DNA of 64,000 bases from JAFGRU01 sp963665915 (GTDB taxonomy: Bacteria > Desulfobacterota > Desulfuromonadia > Desulfuromonadales > JAAYDE01): assembly GCA_963665915.2 (NCBI GenBank), contig CAXXSG010000010.1, forward strand, positions 66,435-130,434, given 5' to 3'. The notes beneath the pieces were generated by a model, which was not told the DNA's origin, did not search any database, and worked only from the letters and a program-made list of their open reading frames with translations. Every line of letters starts with the position of its first letter. Position 1 is the first letter of the stretch. Of the stretch, positions 53,541-61,443 are shown one piece after another. A program made the translations under genes and the position numbers.

Positions 53541-55043
53541 ATGGAAAATAATTTAGATCAAATATTTCGCTATCTTTTTATTATAAATAAACGGAAAAGC
53601 CTTTTTTTTCTGGTTTCCTTTGCCCTAATGACCGTGCTGGTCATTGGGTGTTATTTCATTCCGAAGAAATATAAGGCGGACAGTACGGTATTTATTGAAA
53701 CAAGCGTCATTGAGGATCTTGTTCGGGGGCTTGTCGTTACGCAGGACATGGAAGAAAAGATCCGGGTTCTTCGCTATGCTTTGCTCAGCCGCGGATTGAT
53801 TACAGAAGTCCTTAAAGAGTTGGATGTCGATGCAAAATTCAAGACCGACGGGGCTTTGCAGGCTTATGTAACTTCACTTCAAAGTAGGACCCAGTTGACC
53901 CAGCGAAGGGAGGACCTTTTTATCCTTTCGATTGAAGACCGTGATCCACATTTTGCGCAGAAATATATTAATACGCTTGTCCAAAAATACCTGGAGCAGA
54001 GTTCCTCTTCAAGCCGCGAGGAAACTTACGGGGCAAACCGCTTCCTGGAAGAGCAATTAGTGGTTTTCAAAGATAAGCTGGATAAAGCGGAAGATCGAAT
54101 TATTAAATTCCGGAACCAGGAGAGCGTTTTTCTGTCGCTGGATGAGCCCGCAATAATTGCTAATATCAGAGATTATAACCGCCAGATTGATGACAACAAC
54201 CTTGAAATCGAGACGCAATCCGCCCGGAAAAACGAGCTCGCCAAACAGCTGAGAACAATCAGCCCTGAAATATCCCTTTTTAGTGAGGGAGAGCGAGCAA
54301 ACCGGCTTGAAGTGTTGGAGGCGCGAATAAAATATCTTATGGTCTCTTATACGGAGAATTATCCGGAAGTGATCAAGCTGAAAGCGGAGTTAGAGGCGCT
54401 TAAAAGGAATTTAAAAGAAGGGAAAGGTGTTGGACCTTCCCCCTCCAGCCTGGAGACTCGGTCGACCAACCCGGTTTATCAGGAAACGAGACAGGCCATG
54501 TTGAACGCCGCGACTGAGATAAGTGCTTTGAAGGCGAGACAAGCGCGTTTGCAGAATATGATTCTTGAAAAAGAGAAAGAATTGAAATTTATTCCAGAGA
54601 ACACCAAAAAGCTTGGTATGATGATCCAGGAAAGGGATTCCTATCGCAGGATTTATCAAGATTTGTTGGCCCGCATGGGTCAGTCTGAAGTCTCAAAGCA
54701 AATGGAAATCGGTGATAAAACAACTACCTTCAGGGTTGTGGATCCGGCGGTTTTCCCAGAGAACCCGGTTTCTCCGAAAATGGTCAGGATGATTCTTCTG
54801 GCAATAGTCGCAGGCTTTGGAGGGGGGCTGGGTATTGTTATCCTTTTGGAAATGTTGGATAGTTCCGTTAAGGAAGTGCGGCAAATACAAGAGTTGAATT
54901 TTGAGGTTCTTGCAGTTATTCCTCGTATTTCAACTTCCGTTCAGGAGCGTGCTGCCCAGCTACGGGACAGAAAAATTTTTATTGCTTCAGGGCTTTATTT
55001 CTCATGTATTGTCTGTGTCTTGGTTTTTGAAGTCCTGAGGTAA
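53541..55043 (+). CDS. Wzz/chain-length determinant protein, exosortase-locus subfamily
   Basis: This 500-residue inner-membrane co-polymerase has N-terminal membrane helix SLFFLVSFALMTVLVIGCYF and a periplasmic coiled-coil region (about 60-410, with KFRNQESVFLSLDEPAII and VMVSYTENYPEVIKLKAEL-like helices). A second membrane helix lies near the C-terminus (VRMILLAIVAGFGGGLGIVI). It regulates polymer length and pairs with the following tyrosine kinase. The ribosome site is weak after the repeat region. A C-terminal helix (IFIASGLYFSCIVCVLVFEV) is an extra membrane segment. Confidence 0.92.
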   Translation: MENNLDQIFRYLFIINKRKSLFFLVSFALMTVLVIGCYFIPKKYKADSTVFIETSVIEDLVRGLVVTQDMEEKIRVLRYALLSRGLITEVLKELDVDAKFKTDGALQAYVTSLQSRTQLTQRREDLFILSIEDRDPHFAQKYINTLVQKYLEQSSSSSREETYGANRFLEEQLVVFKDKLDKAEDRIIKFRNQESVFLSLDEPAIIANIRDYNRQIDDNNLEIETQSARKNELAKQLRTISPEISLFSEGERANRLEVLEARIKYLMVSYTENYPEVIKLKAELEALKRNLKEGKGVGPSPSSLETRSTNPVYQETRQAMLNAATEISALKARQARLQNMILEKEKELKFIPENTKKLGMMIQERDSYRRIYQDLLARMGQSEVSKQMEIGDKTTTFRVVDPAVFPENPVSPKMVRMILLAIVAGFGGGLGIVILLEMLDSSVKEVRQIQELNFEVLAVIPRISTSVQERAAQLRDRKIFIASGLYFSCIVCVLVFEVLR

Positions 55044-55141
55044 TCACTTTGAACTGGTTTTAAAATTGTCAATTTGGCAGTTCGAAAAAATTACAGTTTG
55101 TTCTTATGTGACTTGGGTCGGAATGACGAGGGAAAAAGCTA

Positions 55142-55951
55142 ATGAGTCGTTTAGAAAAAGCCATTCAAAAAGCGGTTAAATCTCGGCAGATTGAGCCGCT
55201 CTCCGAAGGCAAGCCCGAACTTGTTAAAGAGTCTCATCCGGGTGATAGGCTTTTGCAGGTTGAGCCCCTCAATGCACCCAACCCGCTTCTCCTTATTAAT
55301 CAGGAAAAAACAAGCTATATCATTGAAGAATATAAGAAATTGAAGTCGGTGATCGTTCAGATGACCGATAAAGAAAAGTTTCTCAACACCCTGATGTTCA
55401 CAAGCACCATGAGTGGTGAGGGGAAAACTTTGACGGTGCTTAATCTGGCAATAAGCCTGGCCCAGGAACTGGACCATACCGTGCTGGTGGTGGATGCGGA
55501 TTTAAGGCAGCCCTCCGTGCATGAGTATCTGGGTCTGAAACCTCAGGCAGGTTTAGTTGAATGTCTGACGCAGGATGTGCCCCTGGAGGATGTTCTGGTA
55601 AAAACGGGGATTGGAAAGCTGGTTATTTTACCGGCGGGCAGCCCTGTCGCCAATCCCGCAGAGTTGCTTTCTTCCAAGCGGATGAAAGAAATGGTTCAGG
55701 AGCTGAAAAAACGCTATCCTGATCGATATGTGCTTTTTGATACTACCCCGGTGTTATCCTTTGCCGAGTCATTTTCTTTGGCATCCTTTATGGACGGCAT
55801 TGTTTTTATTGTTAGAGAAGGCCGGGCCAAGAGCCACCAGGTTAAAATGGCGCTGGATAGTTTGAAAAAAAACAACAACATTTTAGGTGTTGTGTACAAT
55901 GACTCTCACTTTGTCTCCAAGAAAGATAATGATTATTATTCGTATTATTAG
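55142..55951 (+). CDS. Exopolysaccharide-locus tyrosine autokinase
   Basis: This 269-residue cytoplasmic BY-kinase has Walker A MSGEGKTLT, Walker A' VVVDADLRQP, the VECLTQ/LPAG regions and a Tyr cluster at the end (DYYSYY) for autophosphorylation. It works with the chain-length protein encoded immediately upstream, whose cytosolic end normally activates it. It is the usual neighbour in exosortase-A loci. Confidence 0.94.
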   Translation: MSRLEKAIQKAVKSRQIEPLSEGKPELVKESHPGDRLLQVEPLNAPNPLLLINQEKTSYIIEEYKKLKSVIVQMTDKEKFLNTLMFTSTMSGEGKTLTVLNLAISLAQELDHTVLVVDADLRQPSVHEYLGLKPQAGLVECLTQDVPLEDVLVKTGIGKLVILPAGSPVANPAELLSSKRMKEMVQELKKRYPDRYVLFDTTPVLSFAESFSLASFMDGIVFIVREGRAKSHQVKMALDSLKKNNNILGVVYNDSHFVSKKDNDYYSYY

Positions 55952-56150
55952 TAATAAGGTTAAAGGTGGGGGAAATCCATAACAGGTGTAATGTGAAGGG
56001 TCATCTTATTTACCGCCGAGTACGCAAAGAGCGCAAAGGAAGACAAAAGCAAAATCGGGTTTAGGTTTGAAATCAAAACCCTGAATCAAGAGGTTTCTTG
56101 GTGTCTTGAGTGAGTGCAGCGAACGGGCGAGAGAAAAGTTTTTAAATTCG

Positions 56151-56349
56151 TCTCACGCAAAGCCGCAAAGAGCGCAAAGAAGGACAAAAACAGTATTTAC
56201 AGGGATGAAGGGGATGGATGGGATAAGGATCTTTGGTTAAAACCAAAAAAAGGGTTTTAAGGATTGTCTCCTTTATTTTGGTTATCTCTGTTAGTCAAAT
56301 TTTGATTTTTAAAGGTTTTCTCAGCGTTCTCCGCGTGCTCTGCGGTAAA
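56151..56349. repeat. Palindromic CGC/GGGATGG repeat unit 1
   Basis: The unit starts TCTCACGCAAAGCCGCAAAG, continues with TTTACAGGGATG...GGGGATGGATGGGATAAGG, has an AAACC/GGGTTTT centre and returns with TATCTCTGTTAGTC and TTTTCTCAGCGTTCTC...CTCTGCGGTAAAA. The right arms are complementary to the left arms. The region upstream (55952-56150) has a further partial copy near 56010-56045 and no gene. Confidence 0.85.
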
Positions 56350-56354
56350 ATTCG

Positions 56355-56584
56355 TCTCACGCAAAGCCGCCAAAAACGCAAAGAGAATCAAAAGGCATTA
56401 TTTACAGGGATGGGGGGATAAGGCTTATGAAATCAAACACCAGACTTTTTGGTTTTAAATACTTTACCCCCAAGGTTTTAAAGTTTAATCCCCTTTATCC
56501 CATGTCTCCCTGTTAGGCTGGTTTTGACTTTAACGTTATTGGCCAGGTTTTTCTCAGCGATCTCAGCGTGATTGGCGGTAAAAG
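56355..56584. repeat. Palindromic CGC/GGGATGG repeat unit 2
   Basis: A second unit starts five bases after the first, with CTCACGCAAAGCCGCCAAAAA. It has the TTTACAGGGATGGGGGGATAAGG arm, the opposing CCCCTTTATCCCATGTCTCC arm and ends TTCTCAGCGATCTCAGCGTG...GGCGGTAAAA. It lies 35 bases upstream of the next gene. Confidence 0.85.
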
Positions 56585-56619
56585 TTTTTACTCACAATTG
56601 CCATATTTTGGGAGGGGTT

Positions 56620-57879
56620 ATGAACAGGTTGTTTTCAGGTGTCGGGCTGATATTTTTAGCTGTCCTGTTGCTGATTCCGGTTTCGGGATTTGCCGCTTTT
56701 GAAATCCATCCCAGACTGACCCTCTCCGAGGAGTATAACGACAATATTGACTTGGATGCTGAGGACGAGGAAGATGATTTTATCACGACCGTTGCCCCGG
56801 GTTTACTTCTCAACTATCGTGCAAAAGAGCTTCTTCTGGATGTGGATTACAGCCTGCTATTCAGAAAATATGCTTCCAACACCGACGAAGATGAAACCGA
56901 TTTTAAGGATATTCAAAGAGGGTTGGCTACGGCCGAAATTTTTCCGGATAGGAATTTTACCATCAGCCTGCTTGGTGAAATAAGCAGTGTCACAGTTGAT
57001 GAAAGTGAACCTACAGCGGACGATGACGGTTCGGAAAATAGAACAATTTTATACCGATACATTATTAATCCCCAGTACCATTTCCGAAAAATACCAACAT
57101 ATGAAGTGGTTTTTGATTATCTCCTGGAAGGTCGTGATTACGTTGCCGATGAAGGAGATGACTCGGTAAGCAACCAGGCCGGGGTAGAACTCATAAAAAC
57201 CTTTTCGAGGAGGTTTTCAACCTCTCTGGGGTATCGCTTTGAAGATTTCAACGGATCTTCCAGCGAGATAGGTGGGGATACCGTTTCGGATGATTTCGAA
57301 AGGCAGGACGTATTTGTCACCGTTGTTTATGAGTTAAGCTCTCAATTGCGCCTGAACGGCAGGGGGGGGCTGGTCTGGATTGACTACGATGAAAGGGATG
57401 GTACGGATGGTACCTTGTGGGGGCTTGGGATTGAATACTTTCCCAGCGTTCTTTTTTCCGCAAGACTGGATTACTCAGAAGATTTTGAGAGCTCGGTGGA
57501 AGATGGTTTAGAGGAGAGAAAAAGAGCAAGCTTGCTGTTGAGTTATCTCGGCAAAATACCGGTCAGCCTCGAGGTGTTTAATGATAGAGTGACAAGAGAG
57601 GAAGTCGATGAGGAGGATGAGTCAACCGGAGGCGTTCTGACCGCCACCATCCCATTTGGGTCTCGGTTGTCTCTACTTGCTTCAGGGAGTTACACGTATT
57701 CTGAATATGAGCCTGACGATGAAGAGGTTGATGAATATGGCGCCAGAGCTTCCTTGGAATATGTGACAAGGTACATTACCTTTTTACTTTCCCAGTCTTT
57801 CCGTGAAAGAGATTCCAATATCGATGATGAAGGTTACACAAATAACATCACCTTCCTTTCGGCAAGGATGGAATTCTAA
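56620..57879 (+). CDS. Outer-membrane beta-barrel protein of exosortase/EPS locus
   Basis: This 419-residue exported protein has signal peptide FSGVGLIFLAVLLLIPVSGFA. The mature part consists of alternating aromatic/polar beta strands with acidic turns (EEYNDNIDLDAEDEEDDFIT, LSYLGKIPVSLEVFNDRV). It ends with a strand terminating in Phe (NNITFLSARMEF), the outer-membrane barrel signature. It matches the uncharacterised barrel family found in PEP-CTERM loci. ATG 56620 has GGAGGGG upstream; an in-frame ATG at 56572 lies in the repeat. It may be the outer-membrane exit pore. Confidence 0.85.
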   Translation: MNRLFSGVGLIFLAVLLLIPVSGFAAFEIHPRLTLSEEYNDNIDLDAEDEEDDFITTVAPGLLLNYRAKELLLDVDYSLLFRKYASNTDEDETDFKDIQRGLATAEIFPDRNFTISLLGEISSVTVDESEPTADDDGSENRTILYRYIINPQYHFRKIPTYEVVFDYLLEGRDYVADEGDDSVSNQAGVELIKTFSRRFSTSLGYRFEDFNGSSSEIGGDTVSDDFERQDVFVTVVYELSSQLRLNGRGGLVWIDYDERDGTDGTLWGLGIEYFPSVLFSARLDYSEDFESSVEDGLEERKRASLLLSYLGKIPVSLEVFNDRVTREEVDEEDESTGGVLTATIPFGSRLSLLASGSYTYSEYEPDDEEVDEYGARASLEYVTRYITFLLSQSFRERDSNIDDEGYTNNITFLSARMEF

Positions 57880-57974
57880 AACACTCGTGGCTAGTGATCA
57901 GTGACGAGTAACAAGTGACCAATTATCAGTGCCAAATGACAAGTTTTTTCAGTGTATTCGCTGGTTAAAATCTG

Positions 57975-58150
57975 TCTCACGCAAAGCCGCAAAGACAGAC
58001 AAAAGCAAAATTAACAGAGATGAATGGGATGCATGGGATAAGGCTTATTGGTTTTTACCCCAAAGACATTTAGATTCTATCCCTTTAATCCCATGTATCC
58101 CTGACAATTTGTTCTTAGAGCATTGATTTTGTCCGTGTGTGTCTGTGGCA
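57975..58150. repeat. Palindromic repeat unit 3
   Basis: The unit starts TCTCACGCAAAGCCGCAAAG at 57975. It has the TTAACAGAGATGAATGGGAT arm and the opposing TATCCCTTTAATCCCATGTATCCC arm. It ends with a different outer motif, GTCCGTGTGTGTCTGTGGCA, which recurs inverted at 59550 and 61046. The bases before it (57886-57950) hold a short-period GTGA/CAAGTGACC-like repeat. No gene is supported. Confidence 0.8.
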
Positions 58151-58213
58151 ATTAACGAAGATTATTGAAACTGAGAAAGTTTTGAACGGCTTGATTCGAG
58201 CCTTGAAAAAATA

Positions 58214-58313
58214 GATAGGTTGAAGGTAAGAAGACTTAAAGCTGAAGCTGAAAAAAGTCAAGACTGAAGGCCGAAGACTGAAGGTTTTCCTGACAGTCTT
58301 CGGCCTTCAGTCT
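58214..58313. repeat. CTTCAGTC repeat with perfect 20-bp inverted repeat
   Basis: AGACTGAAGGCCGAAGACTG at 58261-58280 is an exact inverted match to 58294-58313, with a 13-base loop. It ends 29 bases before the ATPase start. Left of it, 58214-58260 contains degenerate copies (AAGACTTAAAGCTGAAGCTG). No T-run follows the stem. Confidence 0.9.
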
Positions 58314-58342
58314 AAACAGCCTGTTTTCAAAGAAAGCAATTT

Positions 58343-59524
58343 ATGTACGAAGAATACTTTGGGTTTAATCAAAAACCTTTCGATCTGGTGCCAAATCCTC
58401 AGTTCCTATTTTTGAGCAAGTCCCACCAAAAGGCCATAAGTTACCTCGAATATGGTTTGCAGGAAAAAGCAGGCTTTATTTTGTTGAGTGGCGAAATTGG
58501 CTCTGGAAAGACGACCACTATTCGCGAAATTATAAGCCGCATGGATTCAAAGACCTCTCTTGCTCTGGTCTTCAACACGCGGGTGACTTCCGAGCAGCTG
58601 ATCGGCATGATCAATGAAGAGTTTGGGCTGGATTTTGAGGGCAAGGGAAAAGTGGCCCTGTTAAGAGATTTGAATGATTACTTGATCGAACAATATTCAA
58701 AAGACATTCAGCCGATTATCATCATTGATGAAGCCCAGAACCTTTCCATGGAAAACCTGGAAGAAATAAGGCTTCTTTCAAATCTTGAGACAGCTACTTC
58801 CAAGCTGGTCCAGATTGTTCTCGTGGGGCAACCGGAGCTAAAAAAGATGATTTCGTTTCCGGAACTCGAGCAGTTGCGCCAGCGAATCAATATAGCCTGC
58901 CATATCACCCCTTTGAACCAGCAGGAAATGGAGGAGTATGTTTTTCATCGCCTTGATGTGGCTGGAAACCGGGAGGCTGTTTCCTTTCTGCCCGGCACCT
59001 TCGATGTGATTTATCAATACAGTCAGGGCATACCCAGGCTCGTGAATATTTTTTGTGATTTTCTGCTTCTCTCGGCTTTCGCCGAAAAAACCAAAGAAAT
59101 GTCGGTTGAGCTTGTTCAAGAGGTTGTTGGGGATGTAGCCTTGAGGACTGAACCGGTTGACCATGAATTGCTGGCAGCCAACAACCCCCGCTTTTGGAGG
59201 GGCCAGGACGGGACGCCGCAAATTTTTGAACAACAGCTGGAGTGTCTCCGGAAAATACAAAAGTCTCTGGAAGTGTTGCTGGTCAAGCAGGACCATTTTC
59301 TGGGCCAGGTACCTGCCATTAAGGAAAAGTTGTCTGAAATAGAAGAAAAAAATCGTGCGGGCTTTCTATTTTTACGCAAGGGCCTCAGCCAGTTGGAGAA
59401 AAACGTTGAATCGCCCGAAGCCAAGGAATCTTTACCAAGTCAGCCCCAAGAAAAAGCGGAAACTCATGAGCCCGAAGTAAAGAGCAGAAAAAAAGGGCTG
59501 CGGTGGATATTTGGGGGCGGCTGA
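58343..59524 (+). CDS. ExeA/GspA-like secretion ATPase of the exosortase locus
   Basis: This 393-residue AAA+ protein begins MYEEYFGFNQKPFDLVPNPQ. Walker A is GEIGSGKTT, followed by Walker B IIIIDEAQNLS and VLVGQPELKK, the classic ExeA pattern. The C-terminal 130 residues are a charged coiled-coil tail (KSLEVLLVKQDHFLGQ, LSEIEEKNRAGFLF). It is placed in the putative secretion ATPase subfamily of PEP-CTERM loci. It probably energises assembly or export at the inner membrane. Confidence 0.92.
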   Translation: MYEEYFGFNQKPFDLVPNPQFLFLSKSHQKAISYLEYGLQEKAGFILLSGEIGSGKTTTIREIISRMDSKTSLALVFNTRVTSEQLIGMINEEFGLDFEGKGKVALLRDLNDYLIEQYSKDIQPIIIIDEAQNLSMENLEEIRLLSNLETATSKLVQIVLVGQPELKKMISFPELEQLRQRINIACHITPLNQQEMEEYVFHRLDVAGNREAVSFLPGTFDVIYQYSQGIPRLVNIFCDFLLLSAFAEKTKEMSVELVQEVVGDVALRTEPVDHELLAANNPRFWRGQDGTPQIFEQQLECLRKIQKSLEVLLVKQDHFLGQVPAIKEKLSEIEEKNRAGFLFLRKGLSQLEKNVESPEAKESLPSQPQEKAETHEPEVKSRKKGLRWIFGGG

Positions 59525-59572
59525 AAGGACAAGCCTTGGTTCTCAGCACGGCCCCACACGGACAGAAAGCAT

Positions 59573-59675
59573 TCTCACGCAAAGTCGCCAAGAACGCAAA
59601 GAGAAGTAAAAAAAAAATCAGGCTTGGATCAAACCCATGAAGTAAAAGGTTCTCTCGGCGTACTCTGCGGTAAAA
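59573..59675. repeat. Palindromic repeat unit 4 (short form)
   Basis: Only the outer arms are present: TCTCACGCAAAGTCGCCAAG and AACGCAAAGAG on the left, TTCTCTCGGCGTACTCTGCGG on the right. The GGGATGG arms are missing. It is preceded by CCCCACACGGACAGAAAGC (about 59552-59570), another outer motif. Confidence 0.8.
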
Positions 59676-59680
59676 TCTGT

Positions 59681-59871
59681 TTCACGCAAAGAGCGCAAAG
59701 AAAGACAGAGGCAATTTTTACAGGGATGCAGGGGATGGATGGGATAAGGATCTTTGGTTTAAACCAAAAAAAGGGTTTTAAGAATTATCCCCTTTACCTA
59801 GTTTATCCCTGTTCGTCTGTTTGTGATTTTAAAAGGTTCCCTCAGCGATCTCAGCGTACTCTGCGGTAAAA
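59681..59871. repeat. Palindromic repeat unit 5 (twin of unit 7)
   Basis: This full unit has TTCACGCAAAGAGCGCAAAG, then TTTACAGGGATGCAGGGGAT and the opposing ATCCCTGTTCGTCTG and CTCAGCGATCTCAGCGTACT arms. From about 59713 to 59907 the sequence is nearly identical to 61072-61266, on the other side of the deacetylase gene. Confidence 0.88.
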
Positions 59872-59876
59872 TTTGT

Positions 59877-60105
59877 TTCATGCAAGAATGCCAAGAAGGA
59901 CAAAAACAATTTTTACAGGGATGCAGGGGATGGATGGGATAAGGCTTTTGAAATTTTAAAGACTTTTTGGTTTAACCAAAATTCAAGGTTTTAAGGTTTC
60001 TATCCCATTTATCCCCTGAATCCCTGTTAGTCTGCTTTCGATTTTTGAAGATTGGTTTTAGCCCAAAGGTTTTCTCAGCGATCTTGGCGTTTTTAGCGGT
60101 TAAAA
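59877..60105. repeat. Palindromic repeat unit 6
   Basis: The strongest hairpin of the family lies here. ACAGGGATGCAGGGGATGG and the following ATGGGATA (59915-59941, 27 bases) pair with 60001-60027 with only three mismatches, two of them G-U in RNA. The outer arms are GCAAGAATGCCAAGAAGG and CTCAGCGATCTTGGCG. It ends 13 bases before the deacetylase start. Confidence 0.88.
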
Positions 60106-60118
60106 GAAGAACTGACCA

Positions 60119-61033
60119 ATGACCATTACCAATTACTTAAGCATTGATGTCGAAGATTATTTCCAGGTGTCCGCTTTCGAGAAAGTTTCGCCGCCGGAGG
60201 TTTGGGAAAAATGCGAATATCGGGTGGACCGCAACACTGAGAAAATTCTGAGCATTCTTGAAGAATTCGATGTCAAAGCAACTTTTTTCGTGCTCGGCTG
60301 GGTTGCGCAGCACTTTCCTGACTTGGTGCGAAAAATCAGCAACCAGGGGCATGAAGTTGCCAGCCATGGGTTTGGCCATCGTCGGGTGACAACCCAGGAC
60401 CGCCAGGTCTTTCGCGAGGACATCCGTAGCAGCAAAGCTTTGCTTGAAGATATCTCCGGTGTTGCAGTGCAGGGATACCGGGCGCCCAGCTATTCCATAT
60501 CGCTGGAGTCGCTTTGGGCCTACGATGAATTGGCTGAAGCAGGCTATCGTTATGATTCCAGTGTTTTTCCGGTGCGGCATGATTTATATGGAATTCCGGA
60601 TTGGCCTCGTTTCCCCTTCCATGTCATCCGGCAAAAAGACAGCCAATGGGCGCCGGAAGTCGTCGGTGACCGAAATAAAACGGACAACCAGAGTAGTCGC
60701 CTGTTCGAAATCCCCATAACGACATTAAAGCTTTTGGGTAAGAGCATTCCGATAGCGGGCGGAGGATACTTCCGCCTCTTCCCCTATGAGATGACCCGTT
60801 GGGGCTTGCGGCGGATTAACCATTTAGAAGATCAGCCGTTTGTCTTTTACCTGCACCCCTGGGAACTGGACCCAGATCAGCCGCGCATGGCTGGAGCTGG
60901 ATTGAAAAGCCGTTTTCGGCACTATCTCAACTTGCACAGGACCGAAAATCGTTTTCGCAGGCTTCTGAATGATTTTTCGTTTACCTCCCTGGATCGAACG
61001 CTCATCGGTGTTGAAGGGGAAAGTGGTGGTTGA
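60119..61033 (+). CDS. Polysaccharide deacetylase of the exosortase locus
   Basis: This 304-residue NodB-type (CE4) deacetylase has catalytic SIDVEDYFQ with Asp-Asp/Glu placement, the metal ligands in HEVASHGFGHRR, then YRAPSYSISLESLWAY and the C-terminal FYLHPWELDPDQPR. It removes acetyl groups from the amino sugars of the exopolysaccharide. It has no signal peptide, as usual for this locus subfamily. The ribosome site is weak and the gene is bracketed by near-identical repeat blocks. Confidence 0.93.
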   Translation: MTITNYLSIDVEDYFQVSAFEKVSPPEVWEKCEYRVDRNTEKILSILEEFDVKATFFVLGWVAQHFPDLVRKISNQGHEVASHGFGHRRVTTQDRQVFREDIRSSKALLEDISGVAVQGYRAPSYSISLESLWAYDELAEAGYRYDSSVFPVRHDLYGIPDWPRFPFHVIRQKDSQWAPEVVGDRNKTDNQSSRLFEIPITTLKLLGKSIPIAGGGYFRLFPYEMTRWGLRRINHLEDQPFVFYLHPWELDPDQPRMAGAGLKSRFRHYLNLHRTENRFRRLLNDFSFTSLDRTLIGVEGESGG

Positions 61034-61043
61034 AAAGCCGTTT

Positions 61044-61227
61044 GCCACGGACCCACACAGACATAAGCAATTTTTACAGAGATGCAGGGGATGGATGGGA
61101 TAAGGATCTTTGGTTTAAACCAAAAAAAGGGTTTTAAGAATTATCCCCTTTATCTTGTTTATCCCTGTTCGTCTGTTTGTGATTTTAAAAGGTTTCTTCA
61201 GCGATCTCAGCGTACTCTGCGGTAAAA
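61044..61227. repeat. Palindromic repeat unit 7 (twin of unit 5)
   Basis: The left outer arm is replaced by GCCACGGACCCACACAGACA. From TTTTTACAGAGATGCAGGGG onwards the unit nearly repeats unit 5 base for base, including the AAACCAAAAAAAGGGTTTTAA centre and the CTCAGCGTACTCTGCGGTAA end. Confidence 0.88.
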
Positions 61228-61232
61228 TTTGT

Positions 61233-61398
61233 TTCATGCAAGAATGCCAAGAAGGACAAAAACAGTATTTACAGAGATGAATGGGATGCATGGGATAAGG
61301 CTTGTGAAATCAAACACCAGACTTTTTGGTTATAACCAAAATTCAGGGTTTTAAGGTCTATCCCATTTATCCCATGAATCCCTGATAATTTGCTTTTT
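61233..61398. repeat. Palindromic repeat unit 8 (right-truncated)
   Basis: It starts TTCATGCAAGAATGCCAAGA, as unit 6 does, then has the TTTACAGAGATGAATGGGAT arm and the opposing TATCCCATTTATCCCATGAA arm to TCCCTGATAATTTGC. It lacks the outer right CTCAGCG arm. The amidotransferase starts 46 bases later. Confidence 0.85.
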
Positions 61399-61443
61399 AA
61401 GCAGAAACTGAAACCGGGAAATTTTTCAGAGGTAATAAGTTTT

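Noticed and set aside
58214..58313. 20-bp inverted repeat as an intrinsic terminator
   Set aside because: No T-run follows either arm and it lies directly upstream of a gene start.
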